This document shows, one piece after another, positions 32,817 through 44,686 of a DNA stretch of 64,000 nt. Positions within the stretch are counted from its first letter, which is position 1; each line of letters begins with the position of its first letter. Origin of the DNA: Persicaria tinctoria (Eukaryota > Streptophyta > Magnoliopsida > Caryophyllales > Polygonaceae); assembly GCA_037127255.1 (NCBI GenBank), contig JBANSL010000013.1, forward strand, positions 29,297,688 to 29,361,687. The letters run 5' to 3'. Position numbers and translations under genes: made by a program. Under the pieces are notes generated by a model, which worked only from the letters and a program-made list of their open reading frames with translations, ran no database searches and had not been told where the DNA came from.

Positions 32817-33892
32817 CTGCACCAATTTGGTTGCAAGTTATAATGCAAGTTCGAATAGAATTCAGGCTTATACACATGCAAAATGTTATTGTTTAACCTT
32901 CTCATTATCCCAAACATTGAGTCAACAAAAGAAGGGTACTTATGCTGAAAGTGAATACACCAAAACTGATGCTCAACTATTTCAGAACATAATGATTATG
33001 TAAAGACGTGAAGGAACATTGTCATAACAAAATTACCAAGACAGGACCTACTGTCATTCTTATTTGTAGCAAGACTTGGCTCCAAGTCCTCAAGCTTTAT
33101 GATCTGGTTGACGAAGGGATGGCCCGTCATTAAGGCTACTAACAGGCATCTACAAAGAATGCAATTTATATTTACGATTGCTTAATACCCTAGTTCTTGA
33201 ATGCATTAGAAACCTCAATCAAGGAACTTAAGATCCATAGTATGACAACAGTCCTGAGTCCTACCAAATAGTTCTAGTATAACTATAAGCCCATGAGCAT
33301 CATTCAGATATAAGTTTCATCATTACAGAACATAAATACAGGAGTATCAACAAAACTGAATTCTCAGCATATACTGACATAACATGTAATAAGAAAAAGA
33401 ACCTAAAACTGAACAGCTATCATCTAGCACATAATCGCATTCTCTCAGGTTAGCCATTCTAACTATTTCCTTCGAAAATTTGATTATATTTCTAGTTTAG
33501 CCTCTACCAATATGGATTACATAATTTACATTGCACTACCATTTCTTAATACAAGGTGAAACTCCCCATTAACCTGATAAGCTACTAAACTCCACACTTG
33601 AAAACAGCTTGGAAAGTTGAATCACATTCAACATAATTCATCCAAAACTCAAGAAGAACAAGCTTCTTGCAGCATTTAGTTGTATGGACTGAAGAATTTC
33701 GCTCTTGAATGCTTGACATTGTCCTCAATTGGGAATAGAATATTGATATACACCTAAAAAGATGTAAATACCAATCTTATACTTGTGTTTGATCAATACA
33801 TATTAAGTAACCCAAATCAATCACAGCCAGATCAATACATATTAAGCCACCCAAAAACCCTAAATTTACAGTTCAAAGGATGAAGAATGTAC
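32817..33892. other. intron-like DNA
   Basis: A short conserved-looking frame on the minus strand near 33150-33050 (GHPFVNQIIKLEDLEPS) is unassigned. A 19-bp direct repeat AGATCAATACATATTAAG-like occurs at 33790 and 33830. Otherwise A/T-rich. Confidence 0.3.
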
Positions 33893-34349
33893 CTTCAAAA
33901 TCCCAAGAACCTTGGGAACATCCTCTTTGATAAGAACCCTCTTCAGATCCTTGCAGTACATCAGCCTCAGAGTCTCCACATAGAACTCAACGTCCTCACA
34001 ATTCGAAATCTCCACCTCAAACGCCACCCCGGCCGCCCTCTGCTGCCTTGTCCACTGCTCCGGCAGCCGTCCGGTGAAGAAGCTGCTGTTGGCCACCAGA
34101 ATCTGCCGGTGGATGTTCAGGCTGACACAAAAACCGTCCTCTTCAGTGAGTGTGAGCTTAATGTCGGTCGAATCGGGGTCGTTGAACGGGTCCTCGGGCT
34201 CCGATCACCCAGCATCTCCGATATTCGCTGCTTCCTTGGGAACTGCTTGTCCTTAGCCGACGAAAAGGCGAAGTTTTGGTGAGCCAAGACGGTTTTCGCG
34301 GCGGCTGTTGAGCTCCACGGGGGATGCAATCGGGTTCGCTGGACATCAT
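33893..34349 (-). pseudogene. BTB/POZ-domain protein fragment, first-exon region
   Basis: Minus strand, from ATG near 34349 to a GTACATTC donor at 33892. Blocks match plant BTB/POZ proteins of the At1g63850/At5g60050 type: FKMMSSEPDCIPR at the start, then FCVSLNIHRQILVANSSFF with the BTB fold core, FEVEISNCEDVEFYVETLRL, MYCKDLKRVLIKEDVPKVL and GILK at the exon end. Such proteins are thought to act as substrate adaptors of Cullin-3 ubiquitin ligases. The middle is frame-shifted (the block before the BTB core is in a different frame), and downstream exons were not found, so it is a pseudogene or captured fragment. Confidence 0.65.
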
Positions 34350-36290
34350 TTTGAATTCGTTAGTTACTCTAGTAAAAGGCAAAAGAATAGTTCGGTTTGT
34401 GCTTACTACATGGCTCCACAACTCGTTAGTTACTCGTTTATGTTAAAGGAACAGCTAGACAATTGAACATTAGATAAGGAATAGTGTTATCCTGGAGAAG
34501 TTTTGATTCCCTCTTGTCTTGGATAAGTCCAAGGTCGAAAGTCATCCAAATTATAATGCACTTCCAGAGTAATTATTTATTTTTTATTCACTCTTGCCTT
34601 GGAGAGCTCCTCTAAATCGCATTAATCGAGTCCCCTACCTTCATTAACATCTTTCTAGTGTTCATAAAAACAACCTAAACTAACTCCATACGTAATCCAG
34701 GATAATTTAACCATAAACCGATTCAAGGATTTAAAAAAAAATCAACAAAATTACCAATTCTCTCGAGGCTAATACATCCTTCGCACTTGTGTACTTGATA
34801 AGCTCAGCAGATGTCAAACCGTTCCTTCTAGTAATGACTTTCCCAGAGAGCTTATCTCTCGTCTCTACACCCACTGGATATGAGAATCAGAACCAAGGTA
34901 TAAGGAACAAAACAGCAAGGAGTGAAAAAAATAATAATTGAAATCTCTTTTTTTTTTTTTTGGGGATTTAACGAGGGGCTTCTTCCAAATTTCAAAAAAA
35001 TAATAACCGGGAAACAAAAATAGATCATTGTTGGGTTTTACATCATAAAAATTGATAAAATCAAAAAAATAATAACCGGGAAACAAAAAGTTTGAAGTTC
35101 AATGTAATGCACTTCCAGAGTAATTATTTATTTTTTGCCACCCGTGCTCTCAACAATATAATTGATTATTTAGTTGAATGTAATAAATCTGCCATTTGTA
35201 TCACAAAGGATAATTAATTTCCTGACTATATCAACTGATTTTTTCAAAGCTAATAAGTTATTAAAGGTTAACCAATACATGATACTCTTGTGGATTCTCT
35301 ACAACTGTTTTCGGTTTCAACTAAAAAGCTTGTTCCTCTAATCTTTTCAATCTATCATCATCAGCCTTATTACGGCACCTATTCACAAACTTCAGTTTAC
35401 GCTTAGGTAAGCCAACATCTAGGGGCTTTTGCGAATGCTTGAAGCTAAAGCAACTCCATAAATATAGAAGCAATTCAATCTAAGCATATGAGTTGAGATT
35501 TTTGTTCTCCGCAAGATGTATTTTCTTTATCACCCAGCTTTTATCATCATCCCATAGATGAACTAAATGGTGAGTTGTTTGTTATAGGCATTTCATCAAA
35601 CACATTGAGTGCATCTTTAAATCATAAACGTAACCCTTTATCAATCAACTCTGTGTAAGACATTTCATCGAGCACATCTAAATACTAAATTTCAAGAGTC
35701 TCGAATCTAAAAATTTCCACGCCTATCTATTAAATAAACATTTTCCAACCAAGTAATGCAGAACACAACTTCTACAACAACAAAAAAATATGGACAAAAT
35801 CTTTAAACTGTTGATTGTATCTTTAGATCTCGGGAAAGGAAATGCATAAAGATCTCACAATTAGCAATGAATCTCTTATGAACACATACTGACAGTATGA
35901 CAGCTTAATAAAATACCCATTGCATATAGAAGATGCTCATCTTCAACGCCATTCCATTTGGGGCAAGAGGAAATCAGTAAAAGTCAACACCAAATCACAT
36001 AAAAACTCCTTTCTACATTAATAGAACTTATAGAGACCTATCAAATTCCAAAGGTTTGGGTCTAGAAAGTTTAGATTCAAAAAAAGAAAACAAAAGCAGG
36101 AATCGGTAGTACTGAAAATCACAAATTGGGAAAGAATCAAAACTTACATGGATGAGAAGATGCTCTGATTCAATAACAGACCTCCGAATTGAACTCTGGA
36201 TCGGCTCGATTCAAATCAATTATAGAGAACGAATTACAGGTTTTGCTCTCCTTGATTTCAAGTGACGAACCTTAGATCTGGACGGAAGTT
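34350..36290. other. no recognisable gene
   Basis: A/T-rich. A direct repeat of about 27 bp (AAAAAAATAATAACCGGGAAACAAAAA-like) occurs at 34994 and 35064. No coding region identified. Confidence 0.4.
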
Positions 36291-36593
36291 GTAGGCTTGT
36301 CAGAGAGCCGAAAGAGAAATGAAGAGAGGAGAAGCGGTTAATTGGCGAAAGAAATTACATGTTTTCCTCCGAGCGATCGAGTGTTTCGAAGGAGCGAGAA
36401 TGGAGATATGCGACGATGAAGGAGTGAATTGGAAGGGGAAACAGCGAGGAATGAACAGGGGGAGGTAGGGGTTAAGAAATACCAAGACAATCCCTAAATT
36501 AGATGAGGAAATAAGAAAGAAAGGAAGGACAATTGTGTAATTATACTTGATGAACAGTAATATCAAACTCAAACTTTTATATAGTAAGATAAG

Positions 36594-38186
36594 ATTCTAA
36601 AATAAATTTCCCACTTATTAATCGGTATTTATTCCATCTCCCGAATTTCTACTTGTACAATAAAAGTGAACAGTGGCAAAGGTGAATTATTCACCAGATA
36701 CGACAACAATTACTTATTTATGTGAGGCCTCTTGTATTTGTATTTGTAGTTAGGACTTGAAGGGAGTGTCATTGGGGAGTGGTGGTGGAAGGATGGAATT
36801 GGAAAGACTTTAGAAAGGTCCAAATACTTGTATTTTTTAACAAAAGAAGTATGAATCATTTAGATAGAAATGTACGGATACACTTTGAAACTGAGGTCTT
36901 AATGTCGTATCCATCACTAGGCTTTTTTTTAATCGCTAAGTCGGGCTAATGCCCGTTAATCCGTTATCCATCACTAGGTTTGTTAATGTGTTTTCTCTTG
37001 GCTGCATTCAATTGAGCGGAAGGTGGCATTCGGGCGGGTCGAGCCATGTTCGGTTTCAGTTAGTCGGATTTCGTGTCATTTGAGTTTTAGGTAATATCTA
37101 ATAATTTGGTCATTCGATTGTGTCGGGTACAGATTTTGATTGTATCGGGTCTCAGTCATTCGGGATTCGATTGTCTCGAGTTTCGGTTATTTCAAGTTTC
37201 AGTTGTCTCGGGTTTCGGTTATTTCGGGTTTGAATTGTCTCAATTTTTCATTATTTCAATATTCATTTATAAAAAATTACTAGAATGTATCTTAAAGTTC
37301 GGGTTATTTCGGTTATAACGGATTCGGGTTTCAATGGGTTTCAGTTGAATCGGGTTTAGTTCATTCGAAATTGGGTGAGTATTAGTTATCGATTATTCAG
37401 ATTTCGGGTCCAAAATATGGGTCAATGTTGAGGACAATCAGTTCTAGGTCGACCCGGTCGGTTTTCGAATTCGGGTTAGGTTTTTCCAGCACTAAGCAGA
37501 ATTGCTTCTTGATGTAACTGGATAGATGTTTGAATTTACCAAATTGCATGCAGATACAAAAGCTTTTGATATCATCCCCAGCAGTACTCTTTTGTTTTCT
37601 CCGTCAGTTTGATGTCAGACATCAGCACGTGATATTTTGATTATACAAGTTCATATTCATAATCTAACAGTTTATTTTATAATTTTGTTTTTTCAAATTT
37701 ATGCCCTTGAGGCATACACGTTGACAGGCTAGTAATAAACTAATAATATATAATCTCCAAATTAAAATATATAATACACTGACTAAAGAATATAGGAATT
37801 TCATACTCATGCCACTTTGTTCAATTAGATAAGCAGCTCAAAAAGCATAACACTAAGAATAGGAATATCCGACTCAACTCAGTGGTAAGAACTAAGAACC
37901 GAGCTGCCAATCTGAAGCGTCAATAACAGAAGCAATTCTATGAGAACAATGGAAAACAGCTCTAAGCAAAATCTAATGCACCCAGGGTTGCAAGATGAGG
38001 CCACCTACGGAAAAATACAATAACCACAAAGGCAAACATATATAGCGGTTGAGACATTGGACAACGACAAAGAAGAAAAAGCTTTACCCCGACAAAGCAC
38101 AAACTCCTGGGTGATTTAGAGACAATAAAACTACAAATACCTAAATACCAAGCTGGAGGTACCAATCACGAGTCATGACGCAATTT
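36594..38186. other. degenerate repeat and 3' flank of the HMG-box gene
   Basis: 37010-37480 is rich in TCGGGTTTCGGTTA-like words resembling the interior of the hAT MITE at 50389, but I found no terminal repeats or target duplication. 37500-38186 is A/T-rich and includes the likely 3' untranslated region of the HMG-box gene. Confidence 0.35.
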
Positions 38187-39197
38187 TCATTGTCGAATAA
38201 TCAATCCACTCAAATTCATACCGAGCTCTTCAGCAGCCTTGGATTTTGCTTTGATGGCATCCTAACATTGTCAAATATAATCAGAACACACACAATGCAT
38301 GCAACAGGAACTAGACAACAGAGTTGCTACTAGAAAATATAAAATATGATTTGACATCTAGATGAATTTCAGAAGCACATTTGGTTTCAAGCAAGGCCTC
38401 CACAGTTATGCTTTACCTCTGCTGCGCGTTTAGCCAACATGAAGTTCATATATTCTTCCTGCTCCTTTGAGAATTTCGCAAATAACTCGTCTGCCTTGTC
38501 CTTATAAGGAGCTTTGTCCTGATCCAGTTTACATAATAATCAATAGAGCTAGCAATCATCAATCACAAGAGTATTGCATTAAGAGTTTCGTAGCTACTTA
38601 CAGCATCACTCATAGCTTCCCACTTTGCTAGGGCAGCTCTCCTGAACTGCATTGTTTTATACAAATATCACAATAAAACTAGGAGCAAATGAATTTAAGA
38701 ATTGAGAATAATTATGAAAAAGCAGTGCATACATCAGAGTCCGTTGTATGTTGTTCCCTGAATTTCTTGATGTATTCATTTCTGGTTAAGGGGGGAATAT
38801 TAGAGATCAACCTTCCGAAGTACCATAGCTTTAAATTTACTCCAGATCCAACCAAAATTTGAAATCCAGTAGACCAGAAGCAACAACAAATGAACGATAT
38901 ACATACAGGAAAATGAAATAATCGTTGTAAGGGATGCAAGGCATCTTCGGTTCCTTGGCTGCCTTACACTTCCTCACCGACAGCCTAAAAACAACAAACA
39001 CAGCAAAAAAAAAAAAAAACTCAATAAGCACATCTACGTACAAAGAATGCAGATTCAACATATCAGGAATTCCAACCAACTCACAGCAATAACCACAAGA
39101 AGTCATAATTTTTTTTTTAATAAATAAAATATCTGAATGGAAAAACTCACATCCTATGGGTTTGCTTGCCACCGGACTTCGACTTCCCACCTTTCAT
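38187..39197 (-). CDS. HMG-box (HMGB-like) DNA-binding protein, six exons
   Basis: Exons on the minus strand: 39197-39151, 38984-38907, 38781-38733, 38646-38602, 38518-38417, 38261-38187. All five introns are GT-AG, and the joined frame is open for 131 codons from ATG to TGA. The N-terminus MKGGKSKSGGK and the LSVRKCKAAKEPKMP block match the basic start of plant HMGB proteins. Helix I is IPYNDYFIFLNEYIKKFREQ. KWEAMSDADKAPYKDKADEL is close to the family consensus, with Trp at residue 67. HMGB proteins bend DNA in chromatin. Odd points: the turn after helix I is short and altered (TTDSDFRRAALA instead of the usual KSVAAVGKAGG-like segment), KRP is KMP, and the acidic tail is missing. Telo-box-like AAACCCTAA lies upstream (39331-39339). 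It is either a diverged gene or a young pseudogene with frames still open. Confidence 0.75.
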
Positions 39198-39905
39198 CCC
39201 AAAATCTTGCTATAATTAGAAGAAAAGAGCACCGACCGGTCTGAACCAGCCGAAAACGGTACGAATCGGCTAAACAAGCAGCGGAGCGGAGCCGAGCCGA
39301 GGAAGCAAGAGACGACGGGGTTTTTTAGGGTTAGGGTTTCCCAGAGAGGAAGAGAAGCTGGTTCTCGAGTGCTTCCCGACTCCTGTATAAATACCGTGTA
39401 AGTATCGGGGGTAAATTACACATAACCACCCATAAATTATGGTACTTTTCACATAATCACCCATAAAAATTTAAATTACAGTAAACCACTCATAAATTAG
39501 TTATCTTTTCATAAGACTACCCACCCATTAAACCTCTATTTGTTTTGTTTAAAAAAAATAAAATACCCTTAATTCAAGTTTATTTGTATTTAATTCAATG
39601 ATTTGTTTTCATAAGACTTCTCATTTGTTAAATAATCCGGTTTTACTTTTACCTTTTCAAAAAATGATAAATTATAATAAAATTATTCATGTTCGGCTAA
39701 TTTGTCCAATGATATGTATAAGCTTACCTTATTTTTTAAATGATATGGTTTGTAATTTAATTATAATTCAATTATTTACTTCAGTTTATATATGTGAGTA
39801 TACAACCAACTGGAGAGGGCGACAGTGAGATAAGAGGACGAGCGAGATTAATATTAACGAAATTTTCAAAAATTATGGGTGGTGTTAATATAAAGATTAA
39901 TATTA
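39198..39905. other. 5' flank of the HMG-box gene, then A/T-rich DNA
   Basis: 39198-39400 holds a probable 5' untranslated region with telo-box-like repeats. 39410-39560 contains three copies of an ATAACCACCCATAAATTA-like word, with a related inverted word near 39865, suggesting a small decayed MITE. Confidence 0.4.
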
Positions 39906-41287
39906 ACGAAAATTTCGCTAGGTACCCCTGGGGTATTGCAATTTTCACGAGGTATACAACTCTTTTGCATATTTCGCGTGATACCCCTGGGGTATTGCAA
40001 TTTTCACGAGGTATACAACTCTTTTGCGTATTTCGCGTGGTACCTCTGTGGTTTTCAATCGTTTCGTCTCATTCTCTTTCCCGTTAAATTTAACAGCCTT
40101 TTTTACTTCCGTTAGTTTGCAATTTATAAAAAAAAGGAAAGAAAACTAGAGAACGACGAGAGACGATAGAGCGAAGAGAGGGCGACAACCCGAAGAAGAC
40201 CAATCGCTACTCGCCTGTTGCTCGGATCCGGTGCTCGAAGGCCAAGTCGCTGTTGTTGCAAGCGAAGACGTAGCCTGCCCAAACTGGAACTGAAACACCG
40301 AGAAAAAGAACAACAACTAGATCCCAAATTGACCTAAAGACCCCATTTTCAGATCAAGAAACTCCCAATTTACCGACAGATCCGGCAAATCGGCAATTCA
40401 GATCCAGAAACCGGCGCCGATTCTCCAACCGAGAAAGCGCTCGACTATCAAGCACGACGAATCAAATCTAGATGAATTGAATTGAAATCGTAAACCGGAT
40501 CGAATTTCTACGCTTCTAACTAGAATCAGATCGGGAACAAAGGACTAGTAACGCTCAATTAAAATACAAAGAAATTAGGAGATTCAGAAAGGAGGGAAAT
40601 GCAGATCTGACCTTGCGAGAAGTGTGAAATCGAAGATAGGGCTAGAAATCATGAGCCAGGTAGGGGAAAATCGTGGAGAAAGAGATCGAATTGATCTAGA
40701 AAGCGAAAAGTGTGAAATCGAAGATAGGGCTAGAAATCAAGAGTCAGGTAGGGGAAAATCGTGGAGAAAGAGATCGAATTGATCTAGAAAATTGGAGGAG
40801 AGAACAAAGTATGCGAGGAGAAACTGAATAGATACCCTTTCTTCTCCTCCGCCTCTTGTTGTCGGCCGAGGAGAACAAAGTATGCGGCTGCCACCGCCTT
40901 TGCTCTCAGGCACGACGTCTCCCACCTCTCCTCCTATGACAGTCCTTGATAGCAGCAGCGACCGTCCTTCTTCGGTTGCAGAGCAGCGACCTGGCCTTCA
41001 AGCACCGGATCCGAGCAGCGACCTGGCCTTCTCCTCCCGGCGGTAGCGCTAGTCTTCCCTCTCTTCGCTCGCTCGTCTCAGTCGTGTCGTCTGTTCTCTT
41101 TCTCTGGTTTTCTTTCCCTTTTTTTATTAATTGCAAATTAACAGAAGTTAAAAAAACTGTTAAATTTAACAGTAAGGGCATGGGCCAAAACGATTAAAAA
41201 CCATAGGGGCACCATGCGAAATGTGCAAAAGAGTTGTATACCTCGTGAAAATTGCAACATCTCAGGGGTACCTGGCGAAATTTCCGT
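39906..41287. mobile_element. fold-back or MULE-like element with long inverted repeats
   Basis: Both ends read ACGAAAATTTCGCTAGG / ACGGAAATTTCGCCAGG inward, and the inverted similarity continues through TTGCAATTTTCACGAGGTAT, a GTTAAATTTAACAG block and a GGAAAGAAAAC block for roughly 290 bp. The left arm has an internal duplication of about 72 bp. ATTAATATTA lies at both flanks, but A/T richness makes the target duplication uncertain. The core (40140-41100) is GC-rich, gene-like but without a recognised protein. Long arms favour a Mutator-like or fold-back type. Confidence 0.7.
40621..40796. repeat. 88-bp tandem duplication
   Basis: Two copies start AGTGTGAAATCGAAGATAGG at 40621 and 40709 and differ at a few bases. 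They lie in the core of the inverted-repeat element. Confidence 0.9.
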
Positions 41288-42404
41288 AATATTAATATTA
41301 ACATTAATATTTTAAATGTGTATCAATTATTTATAAAAATTAATATTAACAAATTAAATCTCAATTACTATGTAAAAACTTAAACATTAATCACATCTAT
41401 CCTTTTTAAATAGCTTTAAAAAAATATCTTTTAAAAAAAAATTAAGAGAAATTTTGGTAAAATAGACCTTCTAATAAAATATAATTAGGTGATTGTACCC
41501 ATCTAAAATAAAATCGGCTGCTTTGAACCTCGTCCAAAATTAATTAGGTGCTTTTACCTCTCACCCCATTCTCCTCTGACAAACGACGTGCAAAATCTCT
41601 CCCCCTCTCTTGCCATGGAGGCGATTCAGAACTGAAGACGAATATGGAGATCTCTCGATTGGATCTGCCATGGGAGATAAGGAAAGAGTTGATTTCAATC
41701 GACGATTTAAGGTGCATACCTCTCCCTCTTTCCTCTTCCCTCAATGAATCGATGTCGATAGACGATTTAAGGTGCATCGTTCGAATTGCAAAAGTATCAT
41801 TAGGTTCATACGCACATTAGTATGAATCTATTCATTTAACGATCCACCTAATACCGATGGATGATGCCAGATTTGGTTCGACTTTGGTCGTTTGAACTTT
41901 ACCTGTGTATTTGTTTTGAATTATCTAAATAGTGCTCGTTGATGAATTAGGTTTGAGAAATTGATGAATAGAGGATTATGGATTGAATGATGTCGGGATT
42001 AGCGCATAGTAATGATCAATCGAGTAATGCGAATTCGTCTTCCCATAAATCAATCCCCCCTCCCCTCAACAAGAGCCTCCTACTTCTCTCCAAAGCATCG
42101 CTCTTTCTCTGCTATTTCACAGTCGTTGCCTCCCTTTCCGCGCACGATTCAAGTTCCTCTTTGGATTCTTGGCCCTTCAAGAAGATGAATCGATGGAGAT
42201 CCTTTGTGCTTGTAGTACACTCAAGGTAAGTGGTGTACCAAGGTAATTTATCTCAATTGATCGAGCATCTTCTTCTTTTTCTGTTGGGAGTGTTTCTTGC
42301 CATTAAGGGTCTAAAGAGTTAACTATGGATGCCTTACTTTGAATTGGATGAATGGTGTATTGATCATTAGACAAATACACGAATTGTGTTTACTATGGAG
42401 TCTC
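41288..42404 (+). other. unassigned, weakly gene-like
   Basis: Open frames at 41548-41820 and 41987-42229. The second has a hydrophobic stretch (LLLLSKASLFLCYFTVVASL) that could span a membrane and ends at a GTAAGT donor-like site. A 19-bp word CGACGATTTAAGGTGCAT is repeated 60 bp apart (41698, 41759). I recognise no family. Confidence 0.3.
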
Positions 42405-43861
42405 TGATGTGCGCCTATTTTTCCATGTTTTGCACTATCTTTCATTCCGTTTTCTGTCCATATTTTATACTTTTTGGTTGGGAAAGTAGGAGATTTGTGT
42501 AATTTATGTTTATTTGCAATATATGAAGATCTACAAAATTTTTTGTTTAATTTTGCAGAAATCGAAAGCATTTTGGGGCAATTCGGAGAAGAATAAGCGA
42601 AGCTGGACTTTCACTCGATGTCTACTGATCCACTCGACATCTACTGGAGTGAAGTCAAAATTTGGCTAAGTGTTGAAGCAAGGCAAATCTACTGAAAGTT
42701 CACTAGACATCTACTGAAGTGACTCGACGTCGAGTCAAATGTGCAACTCAGAGCCAGAAGAAGAGAAGACCACTTGATATCACCAAGCGTGACTCGATGT
42801 TGAGTGAGATGCATTCGAGACAGAACAAGGTGACTCGATATCGAGTGACTTACTCGATGTCGAGTGAAGATGCAAAGAGGTGTAACGCCTGATGAGTCCG
42901 GATGCGAAGGAGATTACTTAATTATGACCACTTGATATCTTCTTGTTAGACTTCTATCCTTAAGGGTTAAACTCTATTTTACCCTAGGGGATTTTTATTA
43001 GATTTATTTGTTTTATTTAGGATCTTTTTATCTTTAGAAAGTAGATAGGTATTTTCTATCCCCTGCTAGCAAGGATTGAACCCTATAAATGAAGTCCTAC
43101 GGGGGCTGAAATTCTATCATCCAAGCACACAGGCAATTGGGTAAACCTAGTCTAGTTAAGAGAATGATAGGGTCGATTGTGAGGGTGAGAGTTTGAGCAT
43201 TCGGTTGTAATCTTTCGACGTTATTTTTAATTCCAAGTTAGTTTCTTTTCCATGTCAATGATGATGATTGCGATGATGAGGCGCGAGTAGTCACCTTACT
43301 TCTAGGGTCGGGGTGAGCCCGACGATAACGATGTGAGTATGCTAAAGGTATGATCTTTTTATGTGATTTCATCTTCTATTCTATTTGCGTAATTCTTCTA
43401 GAAGAGTAGTAGGTAATTCCATATTTATGATATTGAAGCGAATGTGATCTTATTATGAATTTGGAATAATTATCAAAAGGATAGTAACACTTTTGGTTTA
43501 TGCGAGAGTCTCTATATTCCTATTTGTTAATAACAAAAGTTATTTGATGAAAAACACGCATTTTTCATGAACTTGGCATAATACTTTCATGGTTATCGTT
43601 GTGGTAAATTTCTGGCTTTGGAAGTCCTTTACAATATTGATAACAAACCTGCGTTATTTCTGTTCATTACTTCTTAATTGGTCCTATTATTCTTCTAACG
43701 TTCTTTCTCGAAGAATAACTCGACGTCGGCTCATTCAATCGATATCGAGTGAAACTAACTCGACGTCGAGTCCCTTCTGTCGACGTCGACTGCTTGTTTG
43801 TGTTGCTGCATATTAACATTAGGAATCGATTGCCTTGACTGGACATCGACTTGACCTTGAC
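42405..43861 (+). repeat. LTR fragment G, same superfamily as A and D
   Basis: Starts TGATGTGCGCC and follows the order of LTR A: a GAAATCGAAAGCATTTTGGGG-like block, a cluster of CTCGATGTCGAG/ACTCGACATCTAC palindrome variants (42610-42870), a TATA box at 43084, a GAGGCGCGAGTAGTC block, and a second palindrome cluster (43720-43860). No internal region follows; the sequence joins an inverted piece of B-type LTR at about 43862. Confidence 0.75.
43084..43091 (+). promoter_or_regulatory. TATA box of LTR G
   Basis: TATAAATG in the context ACCCTATAAATGAAGTCCTA, parallel to CCTATAAATAAAGCCCATG of LTR A. Confidence 0.6.
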
Positions 43862-44063
43862 GAGAGGGTTTCTCGACCAAATAAATTTGTAGTCAAGACC
43901 CTGCTATAGGATAGTGGAGTCAGGTTCATCCTCAGAAGAGAAGTCAGTAGTTCTAGGTTTAGTTGGTTTTGGGGTTCGGGAACAGCGGGAAAAGGTGAGG
44001 AGGTTGTTGTCAACGTCGAATAAGACTTGGTCGATGTCAAGGGATGGAGGGGGAATGGTGGTT
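43862..44063 (-). repeat. B-type LTR fragment
   Basis: GAGAGGGTTTCTCGACCAAA and the following 140 bp match the left edge of LTR B (4848, 26237) with moderate divergence, then GTCGATGTCAAGG-like palindrome variants. Confidence 0.7.
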
Positions 44064-44686
44064 TGTAACACCCCTTTTTATAACCCAAAGGGACATGCAA
44101 CCATGCTCCAACAAACAAGATGATAACAATTAAAATAAACCAAGATAGCGGAAACCTTAGTACATAAACCAGCAGATAAATAAACAATAGATAAATAAGC
44201 CAAATAAAAGTAACAATCGAAAATACTCATTATATCATATTTAATGATAATGGTTATGAAACTCTTTATCAACGGACCTTGATCAATACTCAAAACTTTT
44301 AAAACTGATTCCGACTTGATTCCAACCTTCGACCTCGTAGAACCTAACCTGCGAAAATAGGCCTGGCATCCGAGTGCGATGAAGGACACCATCCATCCAA
44401 ACAAAGGACGATTAGTTCGCGAGAACTAACAAATGACGGCTCTAAACTGGAGACGACCTTGGATTCAAGTGACCATGAAACGGTAAAAGATTATATCCAA
44501 GTGAGATTATACGAGTACAATATTTTAGGCTGATCATTGTTTTGACACGACTCTAGGGATAACCTCAATGAGGTGGAGAAAGACATAGATGCGAGCAACA
44601 AGCACTCTTAGGAACCATACCCCGAGTAAGGATGGAATACGATGAAGGTTCAATTTCTGAGGACTCCCTAATATCACATTACTTAC
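44064..44686. repeat. possible LTR fragment beginning TGTAACACCCC
   Basis: The start TGTAACACCCCTTTTTATA is a form often seen at plant LTR edges. No coding region, no second copy in the window, and the right side is cut by element D. Confidence 0.35.

Larger units (their letters stand above)
31553..36593 (-). mobile_element. possible Helitron (minus strand) carrying a BTB/POZ fragment
   Basis: The right boundary has the Helitron-like start TCTTACTATATAAAAG (minus strand, from 36593) shared with the copy at 21341. The left boundary would be the GC-rich hairpin GCCACGCGCATTTGCGCGCGGC (31557-31578), a typical Helitron 3' feature, although a clear CTRR end was not found. No RepHel protein is visible, so it would be non-autonomous. 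Confidence 0.35.

Noticed and set aside
37010..37480. Further hAT MITE made of TCGGGTTTCGG words
   Set aside because: Composition is similar to the MITE at 50389 but no inverted ends or 8-bp duplication could be found.
41548..42229. Possible membrane protein gene
   Set aside because: Two short frames with a hydrophobic stretch but no homology that I can recognise and no convincing exon chain; kept only as unassigned.
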